Below, piece by piece: positions 8,384-16,461 of a stretch of DNA of 32,502 nucleotides; the first letter of the stretch is position 1, and every line of letters begins with the position of its first letter. The position numbers and the translations under genes were made by a program. The notes under the pieces are model-generated. The model did no database searches, had not been told where the DNA came from, and saw only the letters and a program-made list of their open reading frames with translations. The DNA comes from Rhizobiaceae bacterium (GTDB lineage Bacteria; Pseudomonadota; Alphaproteobacteria; Rhizobiales; Rhizobiaceae): contig JAESUH010000104.1 of assembly GCA_016763155.1 (NCBI GenBank), positions 1-32,502 of the forward strand. The letters run 5' to 3'.

Positions 8384-8749
8384 CTAAGTTTGAACGGAAG
8401 GGTATTCCTTACCCAACCAATGTTCCAGCTTGCTGGCATATTCATGCTGGAAGGCGAGGGGGCCTTTTTCTTTCATATAATCCTCATCATAAATCGCAAT
8501 GTAGATGGTGAGGCACAAAAAGAAGTGCGCGCCCATTTCAAACAGCGCCACATAATCATGATTGATCAGGATTTCCCGCTCATGATCCGTAAGAGAATGA
8601 ACAGTGCTCATTTCCGCATCGTTCAATCGCGGCCCGATGGATTGTTCCCATGAAGCAACCATGGAAGCAGGGTTTTCCTTGTAGCGTTGCAATAGCTCCG
8701 GATCACGATCAATCTGGAACAGGAATTTATTTACATAATATTTGCTCAT
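8384..8749 (-). CDS. Extradiol dioxygenase small subunit, LigA-like
   Basis: A 121-residue protein resembling the alpha subunit of class III (LigAB-type) extradiol dioxygenases, which packs as a helical lid over the active site of LigB. The pattern YYVNKFLFQIDRDPELLQRY, then LTDHEREILINHDYVALFEMGAH, is typical of the LigA fold. Its start overlaps the stop of the LigB-like gene by 4 bp (ATGA, 8746-8749), indicating translational coupling and a stoichiometric complex. The order LigB then LigA on the transcript is reversed from ligAB itself. The aromatic substrate is not predictable. Confidence 0.85.
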   Translation of the reverse strand: MSKYYVNKFLFQIDRDPELLQRYKENPASMVASWEQSIGPRLNDAEMSTVHSLTDHEREILINHDYVALFEMGAHFFLCLTIYIAIYDEDYMKEKGPLAFQHEYASKLEHWLGKEYPSVQT

Positions 8750-9606
8750 ACTTTCTCTCCCTCAGGATACCACGTGAAATACGCCTCCATGGTGTGAAAC
8801 AGATCCAGACTATCCACGTAGTCAGCTTTTTCAGGACCAGCGATTCCAAGCATTAGAATGAATTCCATAAAGCCAGCGGTAGCATTACCTGAGGCTGCCA
8901 GACTTTCATGGGTTACATTTTCAAGAATTGCTTCGATATCCCCATTGCGCAGCCATTCAATGGCGTTGTGATCGAATTCTGGGTCTGGGCCGGTTTCCTT
9001 AAACATACGCGGACCACCAAGTTCCAGCGACAAATGGCCGGAACCAATCGCTGCAATGCGCTTATCCGATGGGTATTCGTCGATGATTTCACGAATGGCT
9101 CGTCCCAATTGGTAAAACCTCTTGGGAGATGGAAGTGGCGGCGCAAAGATGTTTGCGTAAATTGGGACTACCGGCAAATCATTATCAGGGCGCACGGTAA
9201 TGATCGGGCAAATAATTGAATGGTCAATTTTTAATTCATTGGAGAAGGCAAAATCAAAGTCCCGGTCCAGCAAGCCCTGATGCATATAGTTTGAAAGATC
9301 TTCATGGCCTTCCAACACATATTTGGGGATCGAGAATTCCCGTTCCTCATTATAGAATGTCGCATCATAACGAGGCGCTTTACCAATCAGAAATTGCGGA
9401 TAATTATCAAGGAAAAATTGATGAAAATGGTCTGCACCTATCATCACCAAAATATCAGGCTTGGCTTTGGTAAGGGTTTCCCGGTAAGCCTCAATCTTGC
9501 GTTTCCATTCTGCCGCCTGAGGCATCTGCTCCTCAACAGGTGCGGTGGTGGCCTTTAAATAAAACGGGTGGTGCGTGGTTGCCAGTGTTGCAACTAACTT
9601 CGCCAT
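8746..9606 (-). CDS. Class III extradiol dioxygenase catalytic subunit, LigB-like
   Basis: An iron(II)-dependent enzyme that would cleave a catechol-type ring next to the hydroxyl groups. The 286 residues include histidines in the positions known from LigB: H12 (THHPF), H60 or H62 (ADHFH), H129 (KIDHS), H191 (GSGHLS) and E248 (GFMEF). The start has a full AGGAGG site. A LigA-like subunit is encoded directly downstream with a 4-bp overlap. Together with a separate DODA-type dioxygenase and an HxlR regulator this forms an aromatic-cleavage cluster. Candidate substrates are protocatechuate- or gallate-like compounds. The sequence does not decide. Confidence 0.88.
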   Translation of the reverse strand: MAKLVATLATTHHPFYLKATTAPVEEQMPQAAEWKRKIEAYRETLTKAKPDILVMIGADHFHQFFLDNYPQFLIGKAPRYDATFYNEEREFSIPKYVLEGHEDLSNYMHQGLLDRDFDFAFSNELKIDHSIICPIITVRPDNDLPVVPIYANIFAPPLPSPKRFYQLGRAIREIIDEYPSDKRIAAIGSGHLSLELGGPRMFKETGPDPEFDHNAIEWLRNGDIEAILENVTHESLAASGNATAGFMEFILMLGIAGPEKADYVDSLDLFHTMEAYFTWYPEGEKV

Positions 9607-9680
9607 ATTTTCCTCCTAGCATCCGATTGGTTCATCCTCCCACAGGGGAACCTGAAACCGGCTTTCATTTTGAAATAGCC

Positions 9681-9693
9681 TGTGTATCACACA
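9681..9693. promoter_or_regulatory. Inverted repeat TGTGT-ATC-ACACA upstream of the ligBA-like genes
   Basis: Five-base arms with a 3-bp centre, about 75 bp before the LigB-like start. On the minus strand a TTGAAT hexamer (9703-9698) lies just upstream and a GGCTAT sequence just downstream, so the repeat would sit inside the promoter spacer, a good place for a repressor. The promoter match is weak. The 220-bp gap 9607-9827 otherwise holds no gene. Confidence 0.3.
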
Positions 9694-9763
9694 TAAAATT
9701 CAACACAAAAGCAAGGTGCTTAACAGGTTTTGTACATGGCATTACAGGTCTTTTGAGATTATG

Positions 9764-9815
9764 AGGCGCTGCTGAAGAATATCAAATTTTTGCTGATAGA
9801 TTTTCTGCAGCACCT
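9764..9815 (-). terminator. Possible terminator or hairpin after the DODA-type gene
   Basis: On the minus strand AGGTGCTGC (9815-9807) can pair with GCAGCGCCT (9772-9764), including one G-U pair, around a loop of about 34 bases. It lies directly after the DODA-type stop codon. The loop is long and there is no strong T-run, so the call is tentative. Confidence 0.25.
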
Positions 9816-9827
9816 GCTGACAGCAAT

Positions 9828-10649
9828 TTACCCAAATTTGAATGCTGATTGAGGCGCGCCCAACACCACATCACTCAGGGTGGATTTGCCGATATCGTTA
9901 CCAGCAGCGCCTGCCACCACATGCAGGGGCAATAAATGTTCTTCTCTTGGGTGTGCATTGCGCGCATGGGGAGCATCTTCCCAGGCAATCAGCTTCTTAT
10001 TGCGCTGATCCGGGTCCGGGTCGCTCACTGCATCACTGAGCCAGGTATCAAACGCATTTGCCTCGGCAACCACATCCTGCGTGCCATCCGGCGAACGCAT
10101 ACGGGAAAGCATGATCCTCAAATTATGATAGGTCATGCCGCTGCCCAAAATCAGAATGCCTTCATCACGCAGAGGTTCTAAGGCCTTGCCAATTGCAATA
10201 TGAGCAGCAGGGTCCATATCTGTGCGCATTGAAAGTTGCACCACGGGAATATCAGCATTTGGCATGGCCACTAGCAGCGGAATGAACACGCCGTGATCAA
10301 ATCCACGTTTTTCTTCCTTGGTATTGGCGATGTTATTTTCGTTCAATAAATCTGAAACACGCTCCGCCAGCTCTGGGGAGCCGGGAGCAGGAAATTTCAG
10401 CTCATAAGTATGGGGAGGGAAACCGGAATAATCGAATAACATGGAGGGCGCAGGATTTGACTGAACCTTGATGATATCCTCTTCCCAATGGCCTGATACA
10501 ATCAGGATCGCTTTTGGTTTTTGTTCTAATTCATCCATAAACCCTTGCAGATATTTCTCCATATTATCCCACGTATCCGCTGGGTCATTTTCCATGAAGA
10601 AACAAGGTCCGCCCCCATGCGGGATAAAAAGGGTTGGCATTCTGCTCAT
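9828..10649 (-). CDS. DODA-type extradiol dioxygenase (YgiD-like)
   Basis: A 273-residue single-domain member of the class III extradiol dioxygenase superfamily, DODA branch. Expected metal-site histidines are visible: H11 (IPHGGGP), H54 (VSGHWE), H119 (GFDHGVFIPL), H175 (GMTYHN) and H233 in NAHPREEHLLPL. E. coli YgiD of this branch is a zinc- or iron-dependent dioxygenase acting on L-DOPA and related catechols. It is transcribed divergently from the HxlR regulator gene and precedes the LigB/LigA-like genes on the same strand, 221 bp apart. It may act on a different catechol or on the same one in a back-up role. Confidence 0.88.
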   Translation of the reverse strand: MSRMPTLFIPHGGGPCFFMENDPADTWDNMEKYLQGFMDELEQKPKAILIVSGHWEEDIIKVQSNPAPSMLFDYSGFPPHTYELKFPAPGSPELAERVSDLLNENNIANTKEEKRGFDHGVFIPLLVAMPNADIPVVQLSMRTDMDPAAHIAIGKALEPLRDEGILILGSGMTYHNLRIMLSRMRSPDGTQDVVAEANAFDTWLSDAVSDPDPDQRNKKLIAWEDAPHARNAHPREEHLLPLHVVAGAAGNDIGKSTLSDVVLGAPQSAFKFG

Positions 10650-10747
10650 GTAGATGTTCTTTCATATAGGCACAAAAAGTGCTCTGGTTTAAAATAGTAA
10701 CCACCTATATAATCAATATGATAACAACCAGGCAAGAGGGCACACCC
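10650..10747. promoter_or_regulatory. Divergent promoter/operator region of hxlR-type gene and DODA gene
   Basis: A 98-bp AT-rich gap between divergent genes. It contains a consensus TATAAT (10708-10713) for the rightward gene with only a poor -35 (TGGTTT). It also has the inverted repeat GCAC-AAAAA-GTGC (10670-10682), the inverted repeat CTGGTT (10684-10689)/AACCAG (10726-10731) bracketing the -10, and two related direct elements, AGTAACCA and ATAACAACCA. HxlR dimers usually bind such sites next to their own gene, so autoregulation and control of the dioxygenases are likely. Exact boundaries are uncertain. Confidence 0.45.
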
Positions 10748-11161
10748 ATGTCACCGGGTCATAAGACTGTAAGTATTAAACCATCGATCGACGGTTTCGA
10801 GTGCAAGGCGATGAACGATATTCTTAGCCGCATTGGCGATAAATGGAGCGTCAGAGTGGTGAGTTGTCTCAAATCGGAGCCAGTGCGGTTCAACCAGTTG
10901 CGCCGCGATATCGGCAGTATTTCTCAGCGCATGTTGACGCGAACCCTACGCAATCTGGAGCGTGATGGGCTGGTGACACGCACCCTTTATGCGGAAGTCC
11001 CACCCAGGGTTGAATATGAGCTCACCCCGGTTGGCAGCACCCTATTGCCGGTAATTGAAGCGTTGTGGGATTGGGCAATGTCGCACCGAGATGAGGTTAT
11101 TTCAGCACGTGACCAGTATGATTCCCATAACGGTAAAATATTGTCGGATGCTGCCGAGTAA
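10748..11161 (+). CDS. HxlR-family transcriptional regulator
   Basis: A 137-residue winged-helix DNA-binding protein. The motif C-x-MNDILSRIGDKWSVRVV followed by LRRDIGSISQRMLTRTLRNLERDGLVTR is diagnostic of HxlR (MarR-like fold). The frame is open from 10679, but I chose the ATG at 10748 because GAGG precedes it and the extra N-terminal codons cover the promoter. Cysteines C19 and C39 sit at positions compatible with the redox- or quinone-sensing cysteines of relatives such as YodB and HypR. Catechol- or quinone-type signals would suit the neighbouring dioxygenase genes, though this is inference. It probably regulates the divergent DODA-type gene and possibly ligBA. Confidence 0.9.
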   Translation: MSPGHKTVSIKPSIDGFECKAMNDILSRIGDKWSVRVVSCLKSEPVRFNQLRRDIGSISQRMLTRTLRNLERDGLVTRTLYAEVPPRVEYELTPVGSTLLPVIEALWDWAMSHRDEVISARDQYDSHNGKILSDAAE

Positions 11162-11199
11162 ATAGATAAGATTCCCCTCGAGTTGCATCTAAAATCAGA

Positions 11200-11227
11200 T
11201 TGACTAATACAGTCATGACCCTATCTA
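11200..11227 (+). promoter_or_regulatory. Candidate sigma-70 promoter of ugd
   Basis: TTGACT (11200-11205) and TATCTA (11222-11227), spacing 16 bp, lie about 30 bp upstream of the UDP-glucose dehydrogenase start and its AAAGGAAAAG ribosome site. This is the best promoter match in the left half of the window. Confidence 0.5.
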
Positions 11228-11258
11228 TGCTGCAGGGTTACACCACAAAGGAAAAGAC

Positions 11259-12572
11259 ATGAAAATAGCAGTAATTGGCTCCGGCTATGTGGGTCTTGTG
11301 AGTGGTGCCTGTTTTACTGATTTTGGGCATACTGTGATTTGCGCCGATCTGGATGAAAACAAAATTTCCGCTCTGAATGCGGGTAAAATCCCGATATTTG
11401 AGCCCGGCCTCGATCAAATTGTCAAAACCAATTCTGCACGCGGTTCGCTTTCCTTCACGACAGATGTGGCCGCAGCAGTAAAATCTGCTGAAGTTGTATT
11501 CATTGCCGTTGGCACTCCCTCAAGACGTGGGGATGGCCATGCGGATTTGACTTATGTTTATGATGCTTCTCGAACCATCGCTAAAGCCATGGATGGCTAT
11601 ACGGTCGTCGTCACAAAATCTACTGTTCCCGTTGGAACTGGCGATGAAGTAGAACGCATCATTCGTGAAACTAATCCTGATGCAGACTTTTCAGTTGTTT
11701 CAAACCCGGAATTCCTGCGCGAAGGTGCGGCAATTGAAGACTTCAAACGCCCTGATCGCATCGTCGTTGGCGTTGGTGATGATCGCGCACGCGCCGTAAT
11801 GGAGGAGGTTTACCGCCCGCTATTCCTCAACCAGTCACCCTTGTTATTCGTAACGAGACGCACATCCGAACTGATCAAATATGCGGCTAACGGCTTTTTG
11901 GCCATGAAAATCACCTTTATCAACGAAATAGCAGATCTGTGTGAAGCGGTCGGCGCCGATGTGCAAGAAGTTGCGCGTGGCATCGGGCTGGATAACAGGA
12001 TCGGGGCAAAATTCCTGAATGCGGGGCCGGGTTATGGTGGGTCTTGTTTTCCAAAGGACACGTTAGCGCTGGTAAAAACTGCGCAAAACAATAATTCCCC
12101 AATGCGGTTGATGGAAACAACCATTGCAGTCAACGAAGATCGAAAACGCGGCATGGCGCAAAAAGTAATTGCCGCATGTGATGGTGATGTTTCAGGAAAA
12201 ACCATCGCCATATTGGGCCTGACGTTTAAACCAAATACTGACGACATGCGTGATGCGCCTTCTATTGCGATCATTGAAGTATTGCAGGCAGCGGGTGCAA
12301 CCATTCGTGCTTTCGACCCAGAGGGGAAGGAAACAGCTTCCCGTGTGCTGGAAAATGTCATCTATGCCGATGATGCTTATGATGCAGCAAAGAACGCGGA
12401 TGCTCTGGTGATTGTCACTGAGTGGGATGCTTTTCGGGCGCTGGATATGGCGCGATTGAGCGATGCAATGAAAACCATGACCATCATAGATTTGCGCAAT
12501 ATATACGCAGCTTCCGAAATGGAGAAACATGGTGTTAAATATTCCAGCATTGGTCGCCCCGATAATGTATAA
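11259..12572 (+). CDS. ugd: UDP-glucose 6-dehydrogenase
   Basis: Oxidises UDP-glucose to UDP-glucuronate with two NAD+, supplying precursors of acidic exopolysaccharide and LPS in the cytoplasm. The 437 residues are full length. The Rossmann motif GSGYVGLVSG is at about 7-16, the NPEFLREGAA segment follows, and the catalytic cysteine is C263 in GPGYGGSCFPKDTLAL. The C-terminal UDP-binding domain begins near GKTIAILGLTFKPNTDDMRDAPS. It has its own promoter and an AAGGA site. Two small genes follow closely on the same strand and may be co-transcribed. No other polysaccharide genes are nearby. Confidence 0.95.
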   Translation: MKIAVIGSGYVGLVSGACFTDFGHTVICADLDENKISALNAGKIPIFEPGLDQIVKTNSARGSLSFTTDVAAAVKSAEVVFIAVGTPSRRGDGHADLTYVYDASRTIAKAMDGYTVVVTKSTVPVGTGDEVERIIRETNPDADFSVVSNPEFLREGAAIEDFKRPDRIVVGVGDDRARAVMEEVYRPLFLNQSPLLFVTRRTSELIKYAANGFLAMKITFINEIADLCEAVGADVQEVARGIGLDNRIGAKFLNAGPGYGGSCFPKDTLALVKTAQNNNSPMRLMETTIAVNEDRKRGMAQKVIAACDGDVSGKTIAILGLTFKPNTDDMRDAPSIAIIEVLQAAGATIRAFDPEGKETASRVLENVIYADDAYDAAKNADALVIVTEWDAFRALDMARLSDAMKTMTIIDLRNIYAASEMEKHGVKYSSIGRPDNV

Positions 12573-12611
12573 TCCAGTTTCGACCTGACCCAATCAGATT
12601 GGAATTTCGAA

Positions 12612-12917
12612 ATGAGCGAAGAAATTTTATCCAGCCTAAATCTGGCCGAGCCGCCTCAGGAAATGGTTCCGCCGCTTCAAGCTCTTTGGTGGTTGAAGAA
12701 GGGTAATCTGGAAATGGGCCCTGAATGGGAAAAGGGCCATAATATTTGCCAGACTGCCGAAGGCACCATGGCCTATGACTGGGTTCATGCGCTTGCCCAT
12801 TGGATTGAAGGGGATATGGGTAATGCAAATTACTGGTATCGCGGCATTAACAAGAAGCCCGGCGCAGAAAATATTTCTGATGAATGGGATTTTATCTCAG
12901 CAGCTATGAGCAAATAA
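12612..12917 (+). CDS. Small conserved protein of unknown function
   Basis: A 101-residue soluble, acidic, tryptophan-rich protein. The pattern ALWWLKKGNLEMGPEWEKGHNICQ, then DWVHALAHWIEGDMGNANYWYRGI, resembles a widespread unnamed family of about 100 residues in which a W-V-H-A...EGD..NA.YWYR core is conserved. The repeat-like helical pattern suggests a TPR-like hairpin. It lies 39 bp after ugd and 1 bp before a methyltransferase-like gene, so it is probably translated together with the latter. No function is known. Confidence 0.75.
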   Translation: MSEEILSSLNLAEPPQEMVPPLQALWWLKKGNLEMGPEWEKGHNICQTAEGTMAYDWVHALAHWIEGDMGNANYWYRGINKKPGAENISDEWDFISAAMSK

Positions 12918-12918
12918 C

Positions 12919-13647
12919 ATGAGCGCATTTTTTGAAGAACTCGACTACCGTCCAACGCCGATTGGCGCTTTAAGCCTTAGGCGGCGGCGAGAAATGACAC
13001 TTGGTGTGGATGTTATCGAGATCAAACTCGGTGAAGAGTTCCTGATGTCGAGCCTGTTCACAGCATCTGAAATAGCGCTTGCCAATCTTGGCCTTGCGGC
13101 TCTGCAGGAAAAGTCACCTGATGTCATCGTTGGCGGTCTGGGACTTGGATATACGGCACGCGCTGTACTGGAACATGAAAATGTCAAATCCCTTGTGGTT
13201 GTCGATGCGCTGGAAGCTGTAATTGATTGGCATGAGAGCGGATTATTACCCTTGGGCGAGGGGCTGACAAAAGACCCGCGCTGCGCATTCCAATTGGGCG
13301 ATTTTTTCGCTTTGGCTGCATCAAATGACGGGTTCTTGGCTGATCAGCCTGAAAAAAAGTTTGATGCTATCCTTGTTGATATAGACCATTCCCCGGAATT
13401 CTATCTTAATGCTCAAAACGCATCTTTTTATCAGCGCGAAGGGCTAATTGGTCTTACCCGCCATTTGCGTCCGGGTGGGGTATTTGGTCTTTGGTCAAAC
13501 GACAGGCCTGATGAAAAATTCACCAAGCGGCTTGAGGAAGTGTTTGAAGAAGCGTGGGCTGAGCCTGTCGTTTTTTATAACCCACTACAAAATAACGAGT
13601 CCGTGCAATGTGTCTATCTTGCACGAACTGCCGCCAGTTCGAAGTGA
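12919..13647 (+). CDS. Spermidine-synthase-like SAM-dependent methyltransferase fold protein
   Basis: A 242-residue Rossmann protein of the polyamine synthase/methyltransferase type. It shows a SAM-type glycine loop (VIVGGLGLGYTARAVL, about 70-85), an acidic residue after strand 2 (VVVDALEAVIDWH), and the late motifs DAILVDIDHSP and RHLRPGGVFGLWSND. The residues that bind decarboxylated SAM and putrescine are not obvious, so true spermidine synthase activity is doubtful. It follows the 101-residue gene by 1 bp and converges on the FecR gene. Cytoplasmic; substrate unknown. Confidence 0.75.
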   Translation: MSAFFEELDYRPTPIGALSLRRRREMTLGVDVIEIKLGEEFLMSSLFTASEIALANLGLAALQEKSPDVIVGGLGLGYTARAVLEHENVKSLVVVDALEAVIDWHESGLLPLGEGLTKDPRCAFQLGDFFALAASNDGFLADQPEKKFDAILVDIDHSPEFYLNAQNASFYQREGLIGLTRHLRPGGVFGLWSNDRPDEKFTKRLEEVFEEAWAEPVVFYNPLQNNESVQCVYLARTAASSK

Positions 13648-13654
13648 GTAAGCT

Positions 13655-13669
13655 CGCTAACAAATAGCG
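13655..13669. terminator. Weak hairpin between convergent genes
   Basis: CGCTA (13655-13659) and TAGCG (13665-13669) with a 5-base loop, in the 33-bp gap between the convergent methyltransferase-like and FecR-domain genes. The stem is short and no T-run is evident on either strand, so it may serve only as a weak bidirectional stop. Confidence 0.25.
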
Positions 13670-13680
13670 CTGAAAACCTT

Positions 13681-14448
13681 CTATTTCGTTCCTGCTGATG
13701 CCTCTTGCAACAATTGAATGGCCTGCTTCGCGCATCCTCGCTCCGCCATCCATGCGATTTGTTCCGCTGTGTTTAGCCCTGTTCGATCAAGCAGATGGAA
13801 AGAAGATTTTTTTATCTGGGAAGAGAAAAGGAGCGTGTAGCTATCTGTTCCTTTTACGACCAACTCAGAGATTGAAATGGTTTTCTCGTTTTTATTCCAG
13901 TCTTTTTCGTTGAAAATGCCACCTGTGGCGACCACTGTAATTTTTGCTTTTTTGCTGGTGTGAGCGCGGGCAAATACTGGCAATTCCATAGGCAGGCAAT
14001 AAGTTCCCGGTTTTGATAATACCGGCACCCATGGCAGGCCTGTGCCTGCTTCCTCGCCATCTTTTCCCAGCCCTCTGGCGGCACCAAGGTTATTGACCAG
14101 CTTCTTTTCGCCGAACATCAATTTGGCAATGACATGGAGTGCATTGCTGCCTTTTTGGGCTTTTTCTGATTCATCTTCATTGGTGACCGTGCCAGCAATC
14201 GGGCCGGAAAGCACAACAACTGCACCGCCCTTGTCCAAAAGCCTCACTTCAGCACCCTTAGGTAAATCGATCCTGTCGCCGACTTTTAAAACTGCACCGA
14301 GCACAAATTTCTCTGATAAACCTTCTGCGTCGCCTTTGACTTCGAAAATTATGTATTCAGCAGTTTGGGCACTGGCGGATGAAACACTAAGCGCAACAAT
14401 GCTAGCCAATGCTGCGCTGGCGATGAATGACTTGCACAATATGTTCAT
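13681..14448 (-). CDS. Exported FecR-domain protein
   Basis: A 255-residue periplasmic protein with a signal peptide ending SASA-Q (about residue 27). It has a FecR-like beta domain in which VGDRIDLPKGAEVRLLDKGGAVVVLSGP (about 57-84) matches the typical 'd.I.l..ga.v.l.d..G..v.l.GP' pattern. The C-terminal half carries a second beta-rich stretch and a pair of cysteines (CLPMEL and RGCAKQ). It overlaps the CHASE2 cyclase gene by 4 bp (14445-14448), so the two are translationally coupled and probably work together. The FecR protein may present a periplasmic signal to the CHASE2 sensor. Confidence 0.82.
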   Translation of the reverse strand: MNILCKSFIASAALASIVALSVSSASAQTAEYIIFEVKGDAEGLSEKFVLGAVLKVGDRIDLPKGAEVRLLDKGGAVVVLSGPIAGTVTNEDESEKAQKGSNALHVIAKLMFGEKKLVNNLGAARGLGKDGEEAGTGLPWVPVLSKPGTYCLPMELPVFARAHTSKKAKITVVATGGIFNEKDWNKNEKTISISELVVKGTDSYTLLFSSQIKKSSFHLLDRTGLNTAEQIAWMAERGCAKQAIQLLQEASAGTK

Positions 14449-16391
14449 TTTATTGATCCTCCTGTAAGGTCAATCGATGTGGAACTTAGTCCATTTTTTA
14501 AACGCCCCAGGTGATATTTCACTAAATAGTCATCCGGGTACTCTTTTTCCAGACTTTTAAAGGTCTGCATACTGGATATAGGGTCCTTATCGAGGCCCAT
14601 GTATGCATTATGATACACTCCTGTCGGTGGAGCCTTGACAAGAATGGCACCTATTGGCTCAAGCGCTTCAACTGGTTTGGTTTTTCCGGCCAAAATTATC
14701 TGTCCCATTGGACGAAATTCGTGGTCAGTTGCTCGTTTGGCCGTTGCGCCACTTACGCAAACATGGCTGCCAAACACTTTATTTGCCCCCTCCAGCCTTG
14801 CCGCAGTGTTTACTGTATCGCCAAGTGCTGTGTAATCAAAGAAATTACTACCACCAAAATTTCCAACAATTGCTTGTCCGGAATGGACCCCAATACGGGT
14901 ATGGCCAAATTTGAAGCCGCTTTTTGCGAGCTCTGCCTGATATTCACAGCATACATTATTAATGGCGATTGCCAGCTTCACGGCCTTATTGGGATGATCT
15001 TCATCAGGAAAGGGCGCACCGATAAAACCGATTACTGCATCGCCAACAAATTTATCGAGGGTCGCACCCGCTTTGACAAACTCATCGCTTACCCGGTCAA
15101 GATAGTTATTTAGAACAACAGAAAGTTGCTCCACCGGCATGTTTTCCGACATTGTGGTGAAACCTGCAATATCCGTAAAGATGAAGGAAACATCCATCTT
15201 TTCGCCGCCGAGTTTCATTTTTTCCGGATGAGAGATCATGTCATCAACCACATCCGGACTGACGTAATGTGACCAGGCATCGCGCACAAATCGCTTTTCG
15301 CTACGATCCGATTGCCACAATATTGCCGAGCCCAATATAGCGGACAAACTCATCGTGGTGATTATGGCGATGGTCGGGGCAAGCACCAATTCTAACTCAA
15401 AGGCAATGAGTGAGAGGCCGACACAGCCCGCTATGCAAGAAAATAACACCGCCACCCTAAGCCAGATAGATTGGCGAATACGCACCACCAACAGACCGAT
15501 AATGCCGCCGATCCACATCAATATCATTGCGCTGAAGCTCTTTATCTCATTTATCCTGACGCCGGATAATACCTGATCAAGAATATGGGCGTGAATGAAT
15601 ACCCCCGGCATTGCGCCATCAATCTCTCCCAATGAAGAACTAAAAGGGGTTCTGTGACGATCAATAAAGGGCAAGTCGACCCCAATGAATACGTATTTAT
15701 CGGCAAACCAAGCTGGCGGTAAAACCTTCACAGCATGGGCAGGGTAAGTTGGAAAATCGCGCGGCCGGCCATCCTCTTTATGCTGATAGACGATGCGTGA
15801 TTGATCATTGCTAAGCTGATCTGGTTTGGTGCCAGCCATCGCGTGGGCAAGTGATGGCATCATTTCGTTTCCATAAGGTCGAGCTTCAAGAAAATAGCGC
15901 ACAATGCCGTCACTGCCATCCTTCGGCAGAACCGCTATTGATTTGGAAGCGTTCTCTAAAACCTTGGTTTGATAGGCGAACTGACCATCGCTCAACCCAT
16001 CTTCTTTTTCAGCAAAAACCACGAAGACCTTGTCAGGGTTTTTCTCAAGAAGTGCAAATAACCGGTCGTCCTTTGCCTTTTCACTTGGCTGATCCAGCAG
16101 AATATCAATGCCGATACCCTTGGGATTTGCACCAAGAATTTTCTCAACCACATCAGCCAGCAATTCCCGGTCCAGGGGGGAGCGATAGGGCAGGGTGGCC
16201 AGTGTGTCCTCTGTGATTTTCACCACGATAATATTTTCAGATGGCGGTGTTTTCTTTGCCAGATAGGTCATCAGTAAATCGCCATATCGTGCTTCAAACG
16301 TATGCAGAGGCGGTAATTTGCTGAACGGCAACACCACAAGCATTACCACCAGCGATAACATCAAAGCCGTTCCCACACCGATATGTTTCAT
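14445..16391 (-). CDS. CHASE2-domain class III adenylate cyclase
   Basis: A 648-residue membrane receptor cyclase. It has an N-terminal membrane helix (about 7-24), a periplasmic CHASE2 sensor (about 30-285), three membrane helices (about 286-358), and a cytoplasmic class III cyclase domain (about 400-590). Metal aspartates D407 (FTDIAGFT) and D451 (FVGDAVIGF) are present, with the purine-specifying lysine K447 and T521 (DYTALGDTVN), and N528/R532 for transition-state contacts. Lys plus Thr fits a class IIIb adenylate cyclase rather than a guanylate cyclase. It probably makes cAMP on a periplasmic cue, jointly with the coupled FecR protein. A Crp/Fnr-type regulator is encoded later in the window, but a link is not shown. 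Confidence 0.9.
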   Translation of the reverse strand: MKHIGVGTALMLSLVVMLVVLPFSKLPPLHTFEARYGDLLMTYLAKKTPPSENIIVVKITEDTLATLPYRSPLDRELLADVVEKILGANPKGIGIDILLDQPSEKAKDDRLFALLEKNPDKVFVVFAEKEDGLSDGQFAYQTKVLENASKSIAVLPKDGSDGIVRYFLEARPYGNEMMPSLAHAMAGTKPDQLSNDQSRIVYQHKEDGRPRDFPTYPAHAVKVLPPAWFADKYVFIGVDLPFIDRHRTPFSSSLGEIDGAMPGVFIHAHILDQVLSGVRINEIKSFSAMILMWIGGIIGLLVVRIRQSIWLRVAVLFSCIAGCVGLSLIAFELELVLAPTIAIITTMSLSAILGSAILWQSDRSEKRFVRDAWSHYVSPDVVDDMISHPEKMKLGGEKMDVSFIFTDIAGFTTMSENMPVEQLSVVLNNYLDRVSDEFVKAGATLDKFVGDAVIGFIGAPFPDEDHPNKAVKLAIAINNVCCEYQAELAKSGFKFGHTRIGVHSGQAIVGNFGGSNFFDYTALGDTVNTAARLEGANKVFGSHVCVSGATAKRATDHEFRPMGQIILAGKTKPVEALEPIGAILVKAPPTGVYHNAYMGLDKDPISSMQTFKSLEKEYPDDYLVKYHLGRLKNGLSSTSIDLTGGSIK

Positions 16392-16461
16392 TCAGCATTG
16401 CCCCTTTGAATGAGGCCTGGGAATGAAGTGTGGGGAGGATCTGGCCGATAATTGCATCATG

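Noticed and set aside
12919-13647. Genuine spermidine synthase
   Set aside because: Residues for decarboxylated SAM and putrescine are not evident, and no polyamine genes are nearby; only the fold can be supported.
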